Shown: piece by piece, positions 55,412 to 64,000 of the stretch
Position numbering within the stretch: position 1 is the first letter of the stretch
Layout: each line of letters begins with the position of its first letter
DNA from: SAR324 cluster bacterium
GTDB lineage: Bacteria; SAR324; XYD2-FULL-50-16
Assembly (NCBI GenBank): GCA_028282885.1
Contig: JANQGX010000056.1
Span: 124,001-188,000, forward strand
Direction: 5' to 3'
DNA: 64,000 bases
Notes under the pieces: generated by a model
The model's input: only the letters and a program-made list of their open reading frames with translations
Told to the model about the DNA's origin: nothing
The model's database searches: none
Made by a program: the position numbers and the translations under genes

Positions 55412-56120
55412 CTACAGGATCTGGGATAGAAATAGCTTTGTTCTTTCTTGCTGGGGATTGTTGAAGAAGTGTTCGGGGGTTCCGACCTCAACTACTTTTC
55501 CTTTATCCGTCATGCACCTGATCTGCCACTTCCCTCGCAAATCCAATTTCATGAGAAACAACAACCATCGTCATACCTTCCTTGGCAAGTGTTCGCATTA
55601 CATCCAGAACTTCCCCTACCATTTCAGGATCAAGGGCGGAAGTGGGTTGGTCAAACAGCATGATGTTCGGATCCATTGCCAGGGCCCGGGCAATGGCAAC
55701 GCGTTGTTGCTGACCACCAGAAGGCCTGAGATGGATAGACTTCAGATTTTTCACTGATTCCCACCTTGTTTAGCAAAAAATCGGTTTTTTTTTGTTAGCT
55801 TCTTCCTTTGTACGTTTTCTGACCTTCAACTGGGCCAGGTTAGGGAAAGGTTAAGATTGAAATACCATCCCTACTTCCGCTCTTATTTTGTTTATGTTTA
55901 CGCCTTTCCTTTTTCTATCGATACTGTCAATGAATATCTTACCGGAACTATTGGTCTCCGACTGATTGATACAACGGAGCAGGGTAGATTTACCCGAACC
56001 GGAAGGGCCACGCACTACAACCACCTGCCCTTTGCTTACTTCGTGAGACACATTATCAATTGCTTTGACAACATGGGCTCCGACGATAAACGTCTTGTTG
56101 ATATTTTCTATTCTAATCAC
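55412..56120 (-). pseudogene. Broken polar amino acid ABC transporter ATPase (GlnQ-like)
   Basis: The minus strand encodes a GlnQ-type ATPase in pieces. The N-terminal part (55851-56120) has Walker A GPSGSGKSTL and ends MVFQS followed by a stop. Further on, the same frame continues PFPNLAQLKVRKRTKEEAN after that stop with residues missing. A frameshift follows near a 9-T run (55785-55793). The next part (55503-55754 frame) has SGGQQQRVAIARALA, DQPTSALDP and VVSHEIGFAREVAD. A last frameshift leads to DKGKVVEVGTPEHFF and a stop at 55412-55414. The Walker B glutamate is also replaced by Gln. No matching permease or receptor is adjacent. Confidence 0.9.
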
Positions 56121-56769
56121 CGTTGCTTTCCATTTTGGGCGGAATCGCCCTGTTGGAACGCTGAATAGTTGTTAACTAATAAGAGAAACACATATTCTTC
56201 CCCTTCCTTCATCAAACAAAGTAATAAGTGGTAAAACGAAAGGTTGAGGACAACTAAAACTTATCAAATAATCTGAATTCAAAGATCATAATCCAACAAG
56301 CGGGATGATAACAGATCTGACAATCAAATCAGGATTCAGCGTCAATCTAAAGGCTCAACCTGATTTGATGATGCAGATATCCAAATAGGTTCATGTTTCA
56401 ATATTTATTTCGGAAGGCTATACTGATTACAATAAAATGATCCCTAATGCGAGGAATGAGATGTCTACCATGAACCCGGTGACGTCAGATTATACCTTAA
56501 ATCTGCACATCGCCATGGTTGGTCAGCTATTGAACGGATTGATACCGAGGATTCAAGCCAGAGAGATGAAATAAGCAACTGCCTTGGAAGGCGGTCAGGA
56601 AGTCCGCTAAGGATGAGCTCCAAGACAGATCAACCATGGTAAAACATGTGATTGCCGAGTATCGTTTAATTGCCGTATCTAGGTAAGTCTAACTTGTGAT
56701 AGCCCATACTGTTCACAACCAGTGTTCCTGTCAGGACGTGACCTGATTGAATAATAAGAAGGATTTGAT
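56121..56769. other. Intergenic region upstream of the 1650-residue dikinase-like gene
   Basis: About 650 bases. A 37-codon open frame at 56461-56574 has no recognisable features. No strong dyad was seen. It should hold the promoter of the large gene. Confidence 0.45.
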
Positions 56770-59700
56770 ATGATGGAAAAACTGGAAAAACTCCGCCAGG
56801 AGTATAGTTTAAAGGATTTTTACACGATTGTTTGCAAACGGGCAGAAGAGGGGATCTGCCGGGAAACCGAAGATCTTCTGATTGGTCTGGCTCCATTTAT
56901 ACGATTATTTCACTCCAAGTTCGTTAATTATTATAAACTGACTGCGGCCCCACCGGTTCACTCTCCACAGTTCACAAACCGCCTTGTTGAATTATACTCG
57001 GATCTCTGTAATCAACTAATCGCCAATGGAACAAATGGACTGGCCAAATGGTTACTTCAGCAAAAAATCTCCGCTGCTCGTTATCTATTCCCCTTTAAAC
57101 CGGTTCCATCTGCATATCAGGACATTATGCGGGGCCTCAACACATTAACCGAGCTTTTTAAATCGATTCCCATCCTGAATGACAAAGACTACGACGCTAT
57201 TTTCAATCATGTCAAAGGAATCCTCTCCCCACAATTGGATGAGGAGTTCGAAAGTGAAGGCAGGGAATTATTGAATCATCTTAATAACTTTAATGCCCGA
57301 AAAGAGGGATCAGAGTCCCGACAGTTTGGTTTGCTTGATGAAAAAATACAGAGGATCAACAAGCAGATCCAAGGCCAACTAATGAGCAATAATACTTATG
57401 TTTCTATTATTCAACAGATAAACAACATCAACAAAGCGTTGAAGAACCTGAGAAAAAGTGATTTCGAGGAGATTTTAAAGCCGCAGGAACTGGGGGACTT
57501 TTGGGAAGGATTAAAAGATAGAGGATATGCCGGCGGAGATAACTATCTTTACGGAGATTTTGAAAAACAGCGTGATGAGATAACAAATTGGCTAAGCGCT
57601 ACAAATGACGAAAAGAAAGACGTCATACTTAACCTATTGAAAAGGGTTTTTCACGGAAAAGAGCTCTCATCCTTGGAGAAGATAAATATTCCGGAAGCTG
57701 TCCATCTCTACGCCATCAATGTGCTCGGTGTGACAGGGCTAAGAACAGACGAAGCTATCCGCCTGGTGTTGGGATTTCAATCGAGATTTGTAGAGAAAAT
57801 GGTGCGGGATGGTGCCCATTCCGCACTTATAAAAAACAGTATGCAGGTTCGGGAATTCTTTTATCGCCTATTGGGAGAAACAGAGGAGTACGACCAGCAG
57901 GTCACAATTGCCGACACCCATGATTCCATTTTTGGTCATATCAAAGCCGCTTCTCTGGTAACGTCTTTTGGTGACGAGTTTCGTGAGAGCCTGGAAGAGC
58001 TGGATCGCCTGACATCGCCTGACGGTATACTATTAAGCAATTTTATCAGATCCGCCTATCTGAAAACCACCGAAAGCAGCGGTAAAAAGAACCAGTCTGA
58101 CCACCCCAGGGCATTGGAAAGCCACTTCAGGGAAATCAATTCGCAGTTACACCTGTTTAAGAACTTCGTAGATGATCAATCGAAAGACAGTTTCATTCAA
58201 TTGATCAGGATGTGGGGATTGAACTATATTGTTTCCTGGTCCCTCACCGACTTTGCCAATGAGAAAAGACTGTTCTCCTTTATTGTCAAAGCGGCCGAAA
58301 CATTCCCAGCAACAAAAGTCACCACAATTGACAAGACAATCCCCTTGCAGGGTGTCATCACATTGCTCTCCAAGGAATCCGACGCCAAGAAACTTATCCA
58401 GAAACTGATGACGTATCTTCTGAACTCGAAAATATCATTTGACTATCGACTATTTAGCTCGTTGTTTCAGGTGATAGCACAGCGTCATCAGCAGTTGCAT
58501 GGAGGAATCAATATACGGGATGGTTTTAGTGAACAACGAGGATATGGTCAAGCAGCAACAAACGGCAAACGCCTGGGAGACGAAATCCCTTTTCAAGACC
58601 CCCATATCTTTCATCCTATCGTTATCTTCCTGATTACGGTTCTGCACATGAAGTTCATCAACATCCCAAAGGATGCTTTTGTGGAAACGGATATCAGCCT
58701 CTATCTTAATTCCCTGGCAGAACGGCAGGTAAATCCACAGCTCGGTTACCAGAACTACCTGGCTCATCAATTGATAGCCAGTATTCCTTATATCAAAGAC
58801 TTTTCAAGTCACCACGAAACCGTGATTCGGAAAACAATAGCTGATCTCGATGAATCCTACAGAAGAGAGAACACCCTGATACATTACCTGCGAATAAAAA
58901 TCCATAGAGCACCGTCCAGACTTGATCTGGATTTCTGCCTTGAGATCCTGCAAGGATTGTCGGAGAAGAACCTGGATGTTGTGCTTAATAACCTGATCCG
59001 GCTTATGAAAGGTATCGGTGATGAAGCCATCCCCGACTTGGAGACTTTTTTCGGGCATAATAAAGAGAAACTGGAGAAACTGGGAAAGCTTCTAAGGCTT
59101 TTCAAGGCTGGGTTCCCAGATACAGACTGGCAGGATATTGCGGAAAACCAAGGCTTCACCGGAATCGTCAGAGATTTGCCCGAGATAGATCCGGATTCAA
59201 CTAAGGACATTATTGCGCTGGTCAAATTGGCCAACCTGCTTTCCAATTACTGGACCCAAAGAATTAATTTGGGATTCTTTGAAACACTGTTTATTGAGAA
59301 AGAGAGAAGAGAATATGAAGAGAGGACTCTTGAGGAGAGAATGGATCAAGTTCGGGAAAAAAGAAAATCTTATCAGGATATCGTAAATAAATTCGATCCT
59401 TTTTTAGAACCTTACCAGCATATCTTTCTCAAACGGCATGTGATTCAGGGAGACTGGAATTTCGATTTTTTCGGATTCTGGCCCTACTATAAGGAAACTA
59501 AATTTGAGGCATATAACGCAGAACGACGCCTGGCAAACCTTGAGAGAAACTTAATCGAGCAGCTAATCGATACTCAAATGGCAGATACACCTGCTGTGGA
59601 CAGTATTAGTATGGACATTATTCACCTCCTGCGCCATCAGATAGCTTGCTTGACAAAAGTTATGAATCATCTGGTTGACGAGGGTCTTGCTCCTTCACGC

Positions 59701-61722
59701 TATTTTCTGGATACCATCGAGATATTCGAAAAAGATCAGCTCACCATCTCACAACTTCACGATATTCTCGGCATTCTCTCCTATCGTGAGCTGTCACATA
59801 TCGATGCTTTTTTTGCTAATACCTTCGAGCATTTTCCTGCGAGAATTACACGAGCATTGGGTAGAGAGAATCTGGACTTTGATTTGGATAAACTCAGCAT
59901 TGAAGACGAGGAGCTGCTTTATCCCCTGGTGCAGGAAACTGTATTGGGCAATATCATTGCCAGTGCCTACCCGATTCATTTGCTGGAAAATGTGTTAAAC
60001 AAAATGATGCCATTTGTCTCAAACCTAAGGGAAATTGGTCCCTCCCTTAAGATATTCGAAGACGAGGGACGACCCAAGAACAGACTCTCCCCTGTATATT
60101 TCGGATACAAATCCTATGCCTTACAGACTCTGGCCAGAGATGGATTCAATGTTCCCTCCCTGGAGACTCTGCCTGTCTATTATTTTGAAGAGCATCCGGA
60201 ATACCTCAACTTCGATATTCACCCGGAGTTTAAAAACAAGCTGATAGAAAGTTTGCTGAAACTAGAGAAAAAGACGGAAAAACGATTCAGTTTCAACACA
60301 GACAAGCTGACACCCGAACAGGCGAGTTTCATCGAACAAACCCGGGCAAAATTCAAATTTAACTCGAAGACCGCCCCACAATTGTTTATATCCGCACGAA
60401 GCGGTTCCTATCGTTCAATGCCGGGAATTCTGGGAACAGTTTTGAATATCGGATTCAAAGATATCGTAAAATCCCCGAATTTGAATCAGATCCTCCGCTT
60501 TCAATTAAACACATATCGAATGTTCCTCAGTACATTTGGCAATGTGGTCCTTGGAATTAATGAGGTTCATTTCTCGAGAGTTGTAGAAGAGAGCAAAAAA
60601 ATGCTGAAAAATCCTTCAGATAAAAAAATTAAATGGGAGGATCTGCGGGATGATCAGATTATTCAGATAATTGCGGACTTCAAGGAACTGATAGAATCGC
60701 GAAGCCGGCAACTTGACCCGAGGTTGCAAATCAATCCGGACTGGGATGATCCGCTGGAACTTTTGGCTATTTCGGTTATCGGCGTCTGGAATTCATGGCT
60801 CTCGCCGGCCTCAAAAAACCTGAGAAGCTTTCTCAATATATCCCCGGATTGGAAAACACCGGTATCACTGATGGAAATGAAACAAGCTGATCTCAACGAC
60901 CGATCCTTTAGTGCTATTCTCTTTTCAGGAGATCCACAGGGAAAGACCAACAAACCTCATGGTGATCTCCTTTTCGGACGTCCCGGAGAAGACATAGCCG
61001 CCGGTCTTGCTTCCGAAGGAAAGCAACTGGAGGAGGTAGAATTCGAAAACCCCGAGCTCTACCATGAAATATCCGATCTGCTGGAGAAAATAAAGATCAA
61101 CAAAGGGTATATCAATGTGGATGTGGAAATGGTGGGCGAATTTGATCCCGATACGAACAACATGGAACTATTTGTCGTTCAGGAAAGACAAATGCCTCTT
61201 GGCGTGCGGGGAGAAAGCGAGGATTATCGACTTACCCCGACTCAAACAAAACCTGTTACATCGGGGAGAGGCGTTAACGGGGGAGTCCAATACGGGGTGT
61301 TTTTGGATGGTGTGAACCGGGATTATTACCAGTTGAGGGATGTTGTGCGAACGGTGAGAGAAAGTCTTGGTGTAAAAGACCACTACCACGGCCCCGGGAT
61401 TTTTCTATTGATGAAATATGTAACTCCGGAAGAAGCGCTGAAAATGAATATTGAAGGTGTCGACGGGATTATCACCACTAAAATAGGTAAATCGAGTCAC
61501 GCATCCATCGCAGCAAAAAGGGACGGCAAGCTCTTTGTCTGCGAAACCCGTGTCACTGAGATGGATGGACAATGGTCTATAGGAAAGCAGACTATCAATA
61601 TGGGTGACAGTCCATCGCCGGACATCTTTACAGTGGTTGGAAATCCAAAGTCGGTTTCACCGTATAGCGGAAATATCTATGAAGGCAAAATGCCTCTGAC
61701 CCGCGTCATGCAAAAACGATAG
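56770..61722 (+). CDS. Giant PPDK-like protein: unknown N-terminus, ATP-grasp, phosphohistidine domain
   Basis: A 1650-residue protein in one frame. Residues 1 to ~1100 are helical and charged and match no family I know. From ~1105 the PPDK/PEP-synthase ATP-binding domain begins: FGYKSYALQTLARDG with Lys1114, then ISARSGSYRSMPG with Arg1210, HGDLLFGRPGEDIAAGL near 1400 and VVQERQMPLG near 1475. A swivelling phosphohistidine domain follows (~1540-1610) with TTKIGKSSHASIAAKRDGK and His1577. The PEP/pyruvate-binding barrel of PPDK and PEP synthase is absent. It should transfer a phosphoryl group from ATP to His1577 and then to an unknown acceptor. AAGGA lies 6 bases before the ATG. Confidence 0.85.
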   Translation: MMEKLEKLRQEYSLKDFYTIVCKRAEEGICRETEDLLIGLAPFIRLFHSKFVNYYKLTAAPPVHSPQFTNRLVELYSDLCNQLIANGTNGLAKWLLQQKISAARYLFPFKPVPSAYQDIMRGLNTLTELFKSIPILNDKDYDAIFNHVKGILSPQLDEEFESEGRELLNHLNNFNARKEGSESRQFGLLDEKIQRINKQIQGQLMSNNTYVSIIQQINNINKALKNLRKSDFEEILKPQELGDFWEGLKDRGYAGGDNYLYGDFEKQRDEITNWLSATNDEKKDVILNLLKRVFHGKELSSLEKINIPEAVHLYAINVLGVTGLRTDEAIRLVLGFQSRFVEKMVRDGAHSALIKNSMQVREFFYRLLGETEEYDQQVTIADTHDSIFGHIKAASLVTSFGDEFRESLEELDRLTSPDGILLSNFIRSAYLKTTESSGKKNQSDHPRALESHFREINSQLHLFKNFVDDQSKDSFIQLIRMWGLNYIVSWSLTDFANEKRLFSFIVKAAETFPATKVTTIDKTIPLQGVITLLSKESDAKKLIQKLMTYLLNSKISFDYRLFSSLFQVIAQRHQQLHGGINIRDGFSEQRGYGQAATNGKRLGDEIPFQDPHIFHPIVIFLITVLHMKFINIPKDAFVETDISLYLNSLAERQVNPQLGYQNYLAHQLIASIPYIKDFSSHHETVIRKTIADLDESYRRENTLIHYLRIKIHRAPSRLDLDFCLEILQGLSEKNLDVVLNNLIRLMKGIGDEAIPDLETFFGHNKEKLEKLGKLLRLFKAGFPDTDWQDIAENQGFTGIVRDLPEIDPDSTKDIIALVKLANLLSNYWTQRINLGFFETLFIEKERREYEERTLEERMDQVREKRKSYQDIVNKFDPFLEPYQHIFLKRHVIQGDWNFDFFGFWPYYKETKFEAYNAERRLANLERNLIEQLIDTQMADTPAVDSISMDIIHLLRHQIACLTKVMNHLVDEGLAPSRYFLDTIEIFEKDQLTISQLHDILGILSYRELSHIDAFFANTFEHFPARITRALGRENLDFDLDKLSIEDEELLYPLVQETVLGNIIASAYPIHLLENVLNKMMPFVSNLREIGPSLKIFEDEGRPKNRLSPVYFGYKSYALQTLARDGFNVPSLETLPVYYFEEHPEYLNFDIHPEFKNKLIESLLKLEKKTEKRFSFNTDKLTPEQASFIEQTRAKFKFNSKTAPQLFISARSGSYRSMPGILGTVLNIGFKDIVKSPNLNQILRFQLNTYRMFLSTFGNVVLGINEVHFSRVVEESKKMLKNPSDKKIKWEDLRDDQIIQIIADFKELIESRSRQLDPRLQINPDWDDPLELLAISVIGVWNSWLSPASKNLRSFLNISPDWKTPVSLMEMKQADLNDRSFSAILFSGDPQGKTNKPHGDLLFGRPGEDIAAGLASEGKQLEEVEFENPELYHEISDLLEKIKINKGYINVDVEMVGEFDPDTNNMELFVVQERQMPLGVRGESEDYRLTPTQTKPVTSGRGVNGGVQYGVFLDGVNRDYYQLRDVVRTVRESLGVKDHYHGPGIFLLMKYVTPEEALKMNIEGVDGIITTKIGKSSHASIAAKRDGKLFVCETRVTEMDGQWSIGKQTINMGDSPSPDIFTVVGNPKSVSPYSGNIYEGKMPLTRVMQKR

Positions 61723-61775
61723 ATAGTTGAATGCGGCTTTGTGGTTCGATCCGGCACATGAGATTCAGATCACTC

Positions 61776-62519
61776 TTATTGATGATCGAAGATATATCCA
61801 ACAGCACGCAAACTTTTGAAATAGAGAGGCTTTTTAGGATCCGGTTCAAAGTATTTCCTGAATCGAACGATAAAGTTATCCACGGTTCTGGTTTCCGTCC
61901 TTTTGGTGTAACCCCATCCGATTTCCAGTAATTTTGTTCGGGATAACGGCTTGCCTTTATTGGCGATAAACAACTTCAGCAACTTCATTTCCTGCTCGGT
62001 CAGATTGATTTTGCCTTTATTGCAAAATGCGACTGCGGCTTCAAAGTCGATTTTGTTCTCTCCAAACTGATAGAATTTCCCCTCTTCAAACTGGTCCAGA
62101 TTCTGTTCGATATGGTTGCTTTCCTGGTTCCAGGAGAAACGGGTCAACAACCGCTCTACACGCGATAAAAATTCATTAAGATCAAAGGGCTTTTGCAGGT
62201 AATCATCAACACCATAGTGGAAACACTCCACCTTATCATCCGGACTGCTCCTGGCAGATAGTACCAGAATCGGAATCCTCTCATCTTCCAGACGAATGCT
62301 TCTCAGAACTGAAATACCATCTATTTCGGGCAACATGATGTCCAACACGATAAGATCCGGTTTCCATTCTCTCCATATCTGGAGAGCTGCGACTCCATCA
62401 GGTGCTATCCGCGTATCGTACCCCTGAAGTGAAAGATTCAGGGTAATCCCCTCAGCGATATGTGCATCGTCTTCTACAACCAGCACTTTCCTGTATTTGG
62501 GTTTTTCCATACTATCCAT
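61776..62519 (-). CDS. OmpR-family response regulator
   Basis: A 247-residue regulator. The receiver domain has phosphoacceptor Asp60 (DLIVLDIMLPEIDG) with Asp17/Asp18, and the C-terminus is an OmpR-type winged helix (SRTKLLEIGWGYTKRTETRTVDNFIVRFRKYF in part: LEIGWGYTKRTETRTVDN). The start ATG follows the kinase stop with no gap; a second ATG lies at 62510. It converges on the 1650-residue gene with a 53-base gap. Its targets are unknown. Confidence 0.93.
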   Translation of the reverse strand: MDSMEKPKYRKVLVVEDDAHIAEGITLNLSLQGYDTRIAPDGVAALQIWREWKPDLIVLDIMLPEIDGISVLRSIRLEDERIPILVLSARSSPDDKVECFHYGVDDYLQKPFDLNEFLSRVERLLTRFSWNQESNHIEQNLDQFEEGKFYQFGENKIDFEAAVAFCNKGKINLTEQEMKLLKLFIANKGKPLSRTKLLEIGWGYTKRTETRTVDNFIVRFRKYFEPDPKKPLYFKSLRAVGYIFDHQ

Positions 62520-63497
62520 TTACTTGGTCATCGTGTTTTGATTCAATATGGGTTCCAGTGGCAGAATCAATGAAAACTGAGATCCCCTGCCTCTGCCCCG
62601 ACTTTCTGCTTTTAGTTTGCCACTATAAATCCGTGCTATATTATCCGCCACATACAGGCCAAGTCCGCTTCCTTTTGCGGATCGATTATCGGATTTCCCA
62701 ACCTGGTAAAACTTGCGAAAAATTTTCTTGATATCTCCTTTCTCCAGACCGATACCGTTATCCGTAAATCCAATGATCAACTTGTCCCTCATAGATCGAA
62801 AGCCAATCTCAATTTTGGGTACGGTAGAATCATTATAGGTAACAGCATTGGTCAGAATGTTCATCAGGAACATCTCGTAAAGCGGCAAATTAATATTCAC
62901 CAGGTAGGGCTTGTCATCCGGATTATTAACCTCGATCTCGCTGTTGGAAAAACGGTGATGGTTTTCTTTGAGAAAGTCCCTGGTAGCGTTGACAAGATCC
63001 GTGATGTTCTTCTCGCTACTGAAAGTAGAACTCTCGATCTTGGCCAGATTCAGAATCTGGCTGACATTGTCAGAAAGTCGTTCGGCATCCTGAATCATAT
63101 ACGCAATATATTTCAGTTGATCCTTACGCGGCAGGTCATATTTGGCAAACGTTTCAAGATAAAGCTTCAAAGAGGTAACCGGAGTTTTAAGCTCATGGGT
63201 AAAATTATTGATGAAGTTATTTTGCAACCGATATAGTTGCAGTGCCTTCTGGTTATAGACAAAAATGATAAAGATACAGATGAGGATAAATCCAACCAGA
63301 ATGGATAAGACCAGGATGACGACCCATGTCTGAGGCTCCAGCACCTGTTTCGTGTCGATTTTGAACCGCGTAACAACGGCCCTCAGCCCCTCGCTAACTT
63401 CAAGATACCAGTATATATACAAGGCAAAGGAGAGAACCAAAGCTATGATCGACAAAATCATAGTTATCAGGGAATGAAACCATCTGGAGCCACCCAT
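62520..63497 (-). CDS. Sensor histidine kinase (HisKA type)
   Basis: A 325-residue membrane kinase. Two membrane segments (about 13-33 and 57-80) bound a short ~25-residue external loop. The HisKA H-box NFINNFTHELKTPVTS, N-box NILTNAVTYND, and G-boxes FTDNGIGLE and GSGLGLYVADNIA are intact. The tiny sensor loop suggests it detects a membrane or intracellular cue. It is co-translated with the regulator at 61776. Confidence 0.93.
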   Translation of the reverse strand: MGGSRWFHSLITMILSIIALVLSFALYIYWYLEVSEGLRAVVTRFKIDTKQVLEPQTWVVILVLSILVGFILICIFIIFVYNQKALQLYRLQNNFINNFTHELKTPVTSLKLYLETFAKYDLPRKDQLKYIAYMIQDAERLSDNVSQILNLAKIESSTFSSEKNITDLVNATRDFLKENHHRFSNSEIEVNNPDDKPYLVNINLPLYEMFLMNILTNAVTYNDSTVPKIEIGFRSMRDKLIIGFTDNGIGLEKGDIKKIFRKFYQVGKSDNRSAKGSGLGLYVADNIARIYSGKLKAESRGRGRGSQFSLILPLEPILNQNTMTK

Positions 63498-64000
63498 ATT
63501 ATAATCCTCTTGAATAAAACTTGGTTAATAATCCGCACAATCATGCTACTGAACTCTTATCCCAGTGTATTGTCAGCATACAAAAACCGCCATGGGTATG
63601 TGAAGAAGGATTTGCCGGCTGTTGTTGATCAACGGATACCACCTGCCATATCTTTATTATGTAAAACTTTTGTAAATTCAAGAAATAAACTTTATCTGCA
63701 AATCGGGTTTTCCTACTATAAACATGAAAACTATAAGGAATGGATATGCGGCTGATTTACATCGGAGTAAACCAAACATTGGACAAAGCAGTGATTGATT
63801 CACCGCATTCCCCACTACAGAGTTTCAAACATATAAAAACCCGACGACAGAGTTTTTATCCAAGGTCGGTTTTGCCTGTAAAAGAATCACTTAGCAAAAC
63901 AAGCACCATGCGGTGCGGGGTCGAAGGCATACGATAAAACGATTTGGAAGAGAAGCCGATAGATCGAGTTGAAGATGTTAGATCCTCCAATATCGATTCA
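63498..64000. other. Region upstream of the two-component pair, window edge
   Basis: About 500 bases to the window end. Apart from the doubtful small frame at 63746, nothing was recognised. The promoter of the kinase-regulator pair should be here. Confidence 0.4.
63746..63937 (+). CDS. Doubtful small open reading frame
   Basis: 63 codons with AAGGA 6 bases before the ATG. The product (MRLIYIGVNQTLDKAVIDSP onward) is basic and matches nothing I know. It is open and short, so it could be chance. Kept only because of the good ribosome site. Confidence 0.2.
   Translation: MRLIYIGVNQTLDKAVIDSPHSPLQSFKHIKTRRQSFYPRSVLPVKESLSKTSTMRCGVEGIR

Noticed and set aside
56461..56574. 37-codon open frame starting MSTMNPVTSDY
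   Set aside because: Too short, with no family match or clear ribosome site; noted only in the intergenic description.
1..64000. CRISPR arrays, intact insertion sequences, prophage or integrase genes
   Set aside because: No regularly spaced repeats, transposase or integrase sequences were found on reading the window.

Overview
The window reads as one contiguous chromosomal segment of a Gram-negative, heterotrophic bacterium. It has signal peptides, a beta-barrel porin, periplasmic solute receptors and roughly 45-48% GC by eye. TAXI-type TRAP transporters, archaeal-type pyruvate:ferredoxin oxidoreductase subunits, MCC-like carboxylase genes and M81/P1 peptidases together suggest a deltaproteobacterial-grade organism such as Desulfobacterota or SAR324. 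That placement is inference; there is no rRNA or tRNA here to fix it. No CRISPR array, prophage or intact insertion sequence was seen.

Region 1 (0-18 kb). A DUF2288 protein and a minus-strand FabH-like ketosynthase precede a TetR-led plus-strand operon for branched acyl-CoA breakdown. The operon has an MCC/GCC-type carboxyltransferase, a separate biotin carboxylase, a separate biotin carrier, a crotonase, an AtuA-family protein and two AtuD/IVD-type acyl-CoA dehydrogenases. It runs into a DUF169-CoaE fusion and, after one minus-strand gene, coaD, so the last two steps of CoA synthesis sit beside a CoA-ester pathway. A divergent HD-GYP protein, an RND-like half-size membrane protein and a hemolysin-III-like protein follow.

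Region 2 (18-31 kb). An M55 D-aminopeptidase lies next to a long minus-strand operon of M81 (MlrC-like) peptidase, P1 (DmpA-like) peptidase, a complete dipeptide-type ABC importer, an aldehyde dehydrogenase and an SDR. All three peptidase families include members that act on D- or beta-amino-acid peptides, so this looks like an uptake and breakdown unit for unusual peptides. A DUF2804 protein lies just upstream.

Region 3 (31-42 kb). Two fused TRAP permeases, three paralogous TAXI receptors, and a sensor kinase and response regulator of the CitA/DcuS-DcuR kind form one transport-and-sensing cluster, all on the minus strand. Hairpins sit between several of these genes.

Region 4 (42-54 kb). Tag glycosylase and a second TetR regulator are followed by a tight minus-strand operon porG-porD-porA-porB-nuoE-nuoF-hoxU-like. 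It encodes a pyruvate:ferredoxin oxidoreductase coupled to an NAD(H)-reactive flavin/iron-sulfur module without hydrogenase. Two YkgJ-type cysteine-cluster proteins bracket a porin whose 1.35-kb upstream region is gene-free and rich in perfect dyads.

Region 5 (54-64 kb). A decayed amino-acid ABC ATPase pseudogene precedes a 1650-residue protein with a PPDK-type ATP-grasp plus phosphohistidine domain at its C-terminus and about 1100 unrecognised residues in front. This is the best candidate in the window for an undescribed enzyme. An OmpR-type two-component pair converges on it.
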